NCBI GenBank assembly: GCA_001780825.1
Contig: MFIX01000121.1
Coordinates: forward strand, 1-13,382
Origin: Candidatus Glassbacteria bacterium RIFCSPLOWO2_12_FULL_58_11
GTDB lineage: Bacteria > Gemmatimonadota > Glassbacteria > GWA2-58-10
Direction: 5' to 3'
Length of the DNA: 13,382 nt
In this document: piece by piece, positions 12,654 through 13,382 of the stretch
Position numbering within the stretch: position 1 is the stretch's first letter
Layout of the letters: the number at the start of each line of letters is the position of its first letter
Made by a program: the position numbers and the translations under genes
The notes under the pieces: model-generated
Databases searched by the model: none
What the model was told of the DNA's origin: nothing
The model's input: the letters and a program-made list of their open reading frames with translations, nothing else

Positions 12654-13382
12654 CTATAAACGAGCGTACAAAGCGCTGACGAACTCGCGGGCCTCGAGGT
12701 CCGCCGCCAGAATCTCCTCGAGCTCCGGTGCGCTGCTGCCGGAAATTTTCTCGAGAGTTTTCCCGATAATATCGGGAATCGCTGTAAAGGTGATCCGGCC
12801 CTCGCTGAACAGTTCCACCGCCGCCTCGTTGGCGGCATTATAGACCGCGGTGGACACCCCTCCCTTTCTGCCAGCCTCGTAAGCCAGTTCCAGACAGGGG
12901 AAGTTCTTTCCATCCACCGTTTCAAATGTCAAACGGCTCAAAGCTTGAAATTCCGGAGGGCGGATCCCGCTTTTCACTCTCTCCGGAAAAGTGAGCGCGT
13001 ACTGGATCGGGATCCGCATATCCGGCACCCCCAGATGGCCCATTACGCTCCCATCACTGAACACCGCCATCCCGTGGATTATGGACTGCGGGTGTACCAG
13101 CACTTCTATCTTGTCATACCCCATACCGAAAAGATAGTGCGCTTCGATCACCTCCAGGCCCTTGTTGGCCAGGGTCGCGGAATCCACCGTGATTTTCGGG
13201 CCCATCGACCAGGTCGGGTGATTGAGGCTTTCGGCAAAAGTGACCTTGGACAGCCGCTCATGGTCGCTGCCGCGGAAAGGGCCGCCGGAGGCAGTGATAA
13301 TAATCTTTTCCAGCCCCCCGCCCGAGGCATGGCCCCGGATCAACTGGAATATCGCGCTGTGCTCGCTGTCGACCGGGATAAT
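12654..13382 (-). CDS. dxr: 1-deoxy-D-xylulose 5-phosphate reductoisomerase, C-terminal part
   Basis: NADPH-dependent enzyme making MEP from DXP, the committed step of the non-mevalonate isoprenoid pathway. The 5' part lies outside the window, and 242 C-terminal residues are visible of about 385-400 expected. The visible part begins IIPVDSEHSAIFQ, with the metal-binding Asp and Glu. ITASGGPFR and then NHPTWSMGPKITVDSATLANKG follow, holding the substrate-binding His/Trp/Ser/Lys and the flexible loop. HPQSIIHGMAVFSDGS and the C-terminal helical domain with VYNAANEAAVELF complete it. All visible signature residues are intact. It precedes rseP by 68 nt, an arrangement seen in many bacteria (cdsA-dxr-rseP). 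Confidence 0.97.
   Translation of the reverse strand: MIPVDSEHSAIFQLIRGHASGGGLEKIIITASGGPFRGSDHERLSKVTFAESLNHPTWSMGPKITVDSATLANKGLEVIEAHYLFGMGYDKIEVLVHPQSIIHGMAVFSDGSVMGHLGVPDMRIPIQYALTFPERVKSGIRPPEFQALSRLTFETVDGKNFPCLELAYEAGRKGGVSTAVYNAANEAAVELFSEGRITFTAIPDIIGKTLEKISGSSAPELEEILAADLEAREFVSALYARL

Overview
The window is ordinary bacterial chromosome of moderately high G+C content. It has dense gene packing, class I pathway enzymes, an FtsB-type divisome protein, RseP and the MEP pathway. No gene points firmly to a phylum. The gene set fits a Gram-negative-type bacterium, plausibly from an uncultivated lineage. There is no prophage, CRISPR array or IS transposase.

Left part (1-4534, minus strand): a branched-chain amino acid operon read as ilvB-ilvN-ilvC-cimA. 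It starts from a near-consensus sigma70 promoter (-35 at 4529-4534, -10 at 4506-4511) and has a leader of about 578 nt. Inside the leader I find a 54-codon ORF (4276-4440, minus) with 15 Ile/Leu/Val residues in a 19-residue stretch. Four mutually exclusive pairing segments follow it. This is the architecture of ribosome-mediated attenuation and is the most interesting item here. CimA (citramalate synthase) at the operon end suggests that 2-ketobutyrate for isoleucine is made from pyruvate plus acetyl-CoA. AHAS (IlvB+IlvN) and KARI (IlvC) then act on it.

Middle (4535-7382, plus strand): a roughly 280-bp divergent control region with a good promoter leads into carA (carbamoyl-phosphate synthase small subunit, no carB beside it). 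Next comes a single-domain SppA-type S49 peptidase. That gene is bracketed by two inverted copies of a degenerate repeat of about 144 bp, each carrying a 28-bp palindrome.

Right-middle (7383-11095, plus strand): enolase, a small FtsB/DivIC protein, and an initiator tRNA-Met with an exact consensus promoter and a strong intrinsic terminator. Then comes a two-gene unit made of a short membrane coiled-coil protein overlapping a membrane-anchored M23 (LytM-type) peptidase. The short protein resembles the N-terminus of the peptidase. A strong, probably bidirectional terminator ends this block.

Right end (11096-13382, minus strand): a third palindromic repeat, then rseP (site-2 protease with HELGH and LDGG motifs) downstream of a truncated dxr (DXP reductoisomerase). 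These two form the usual isoprenoid/envelope operon pair.
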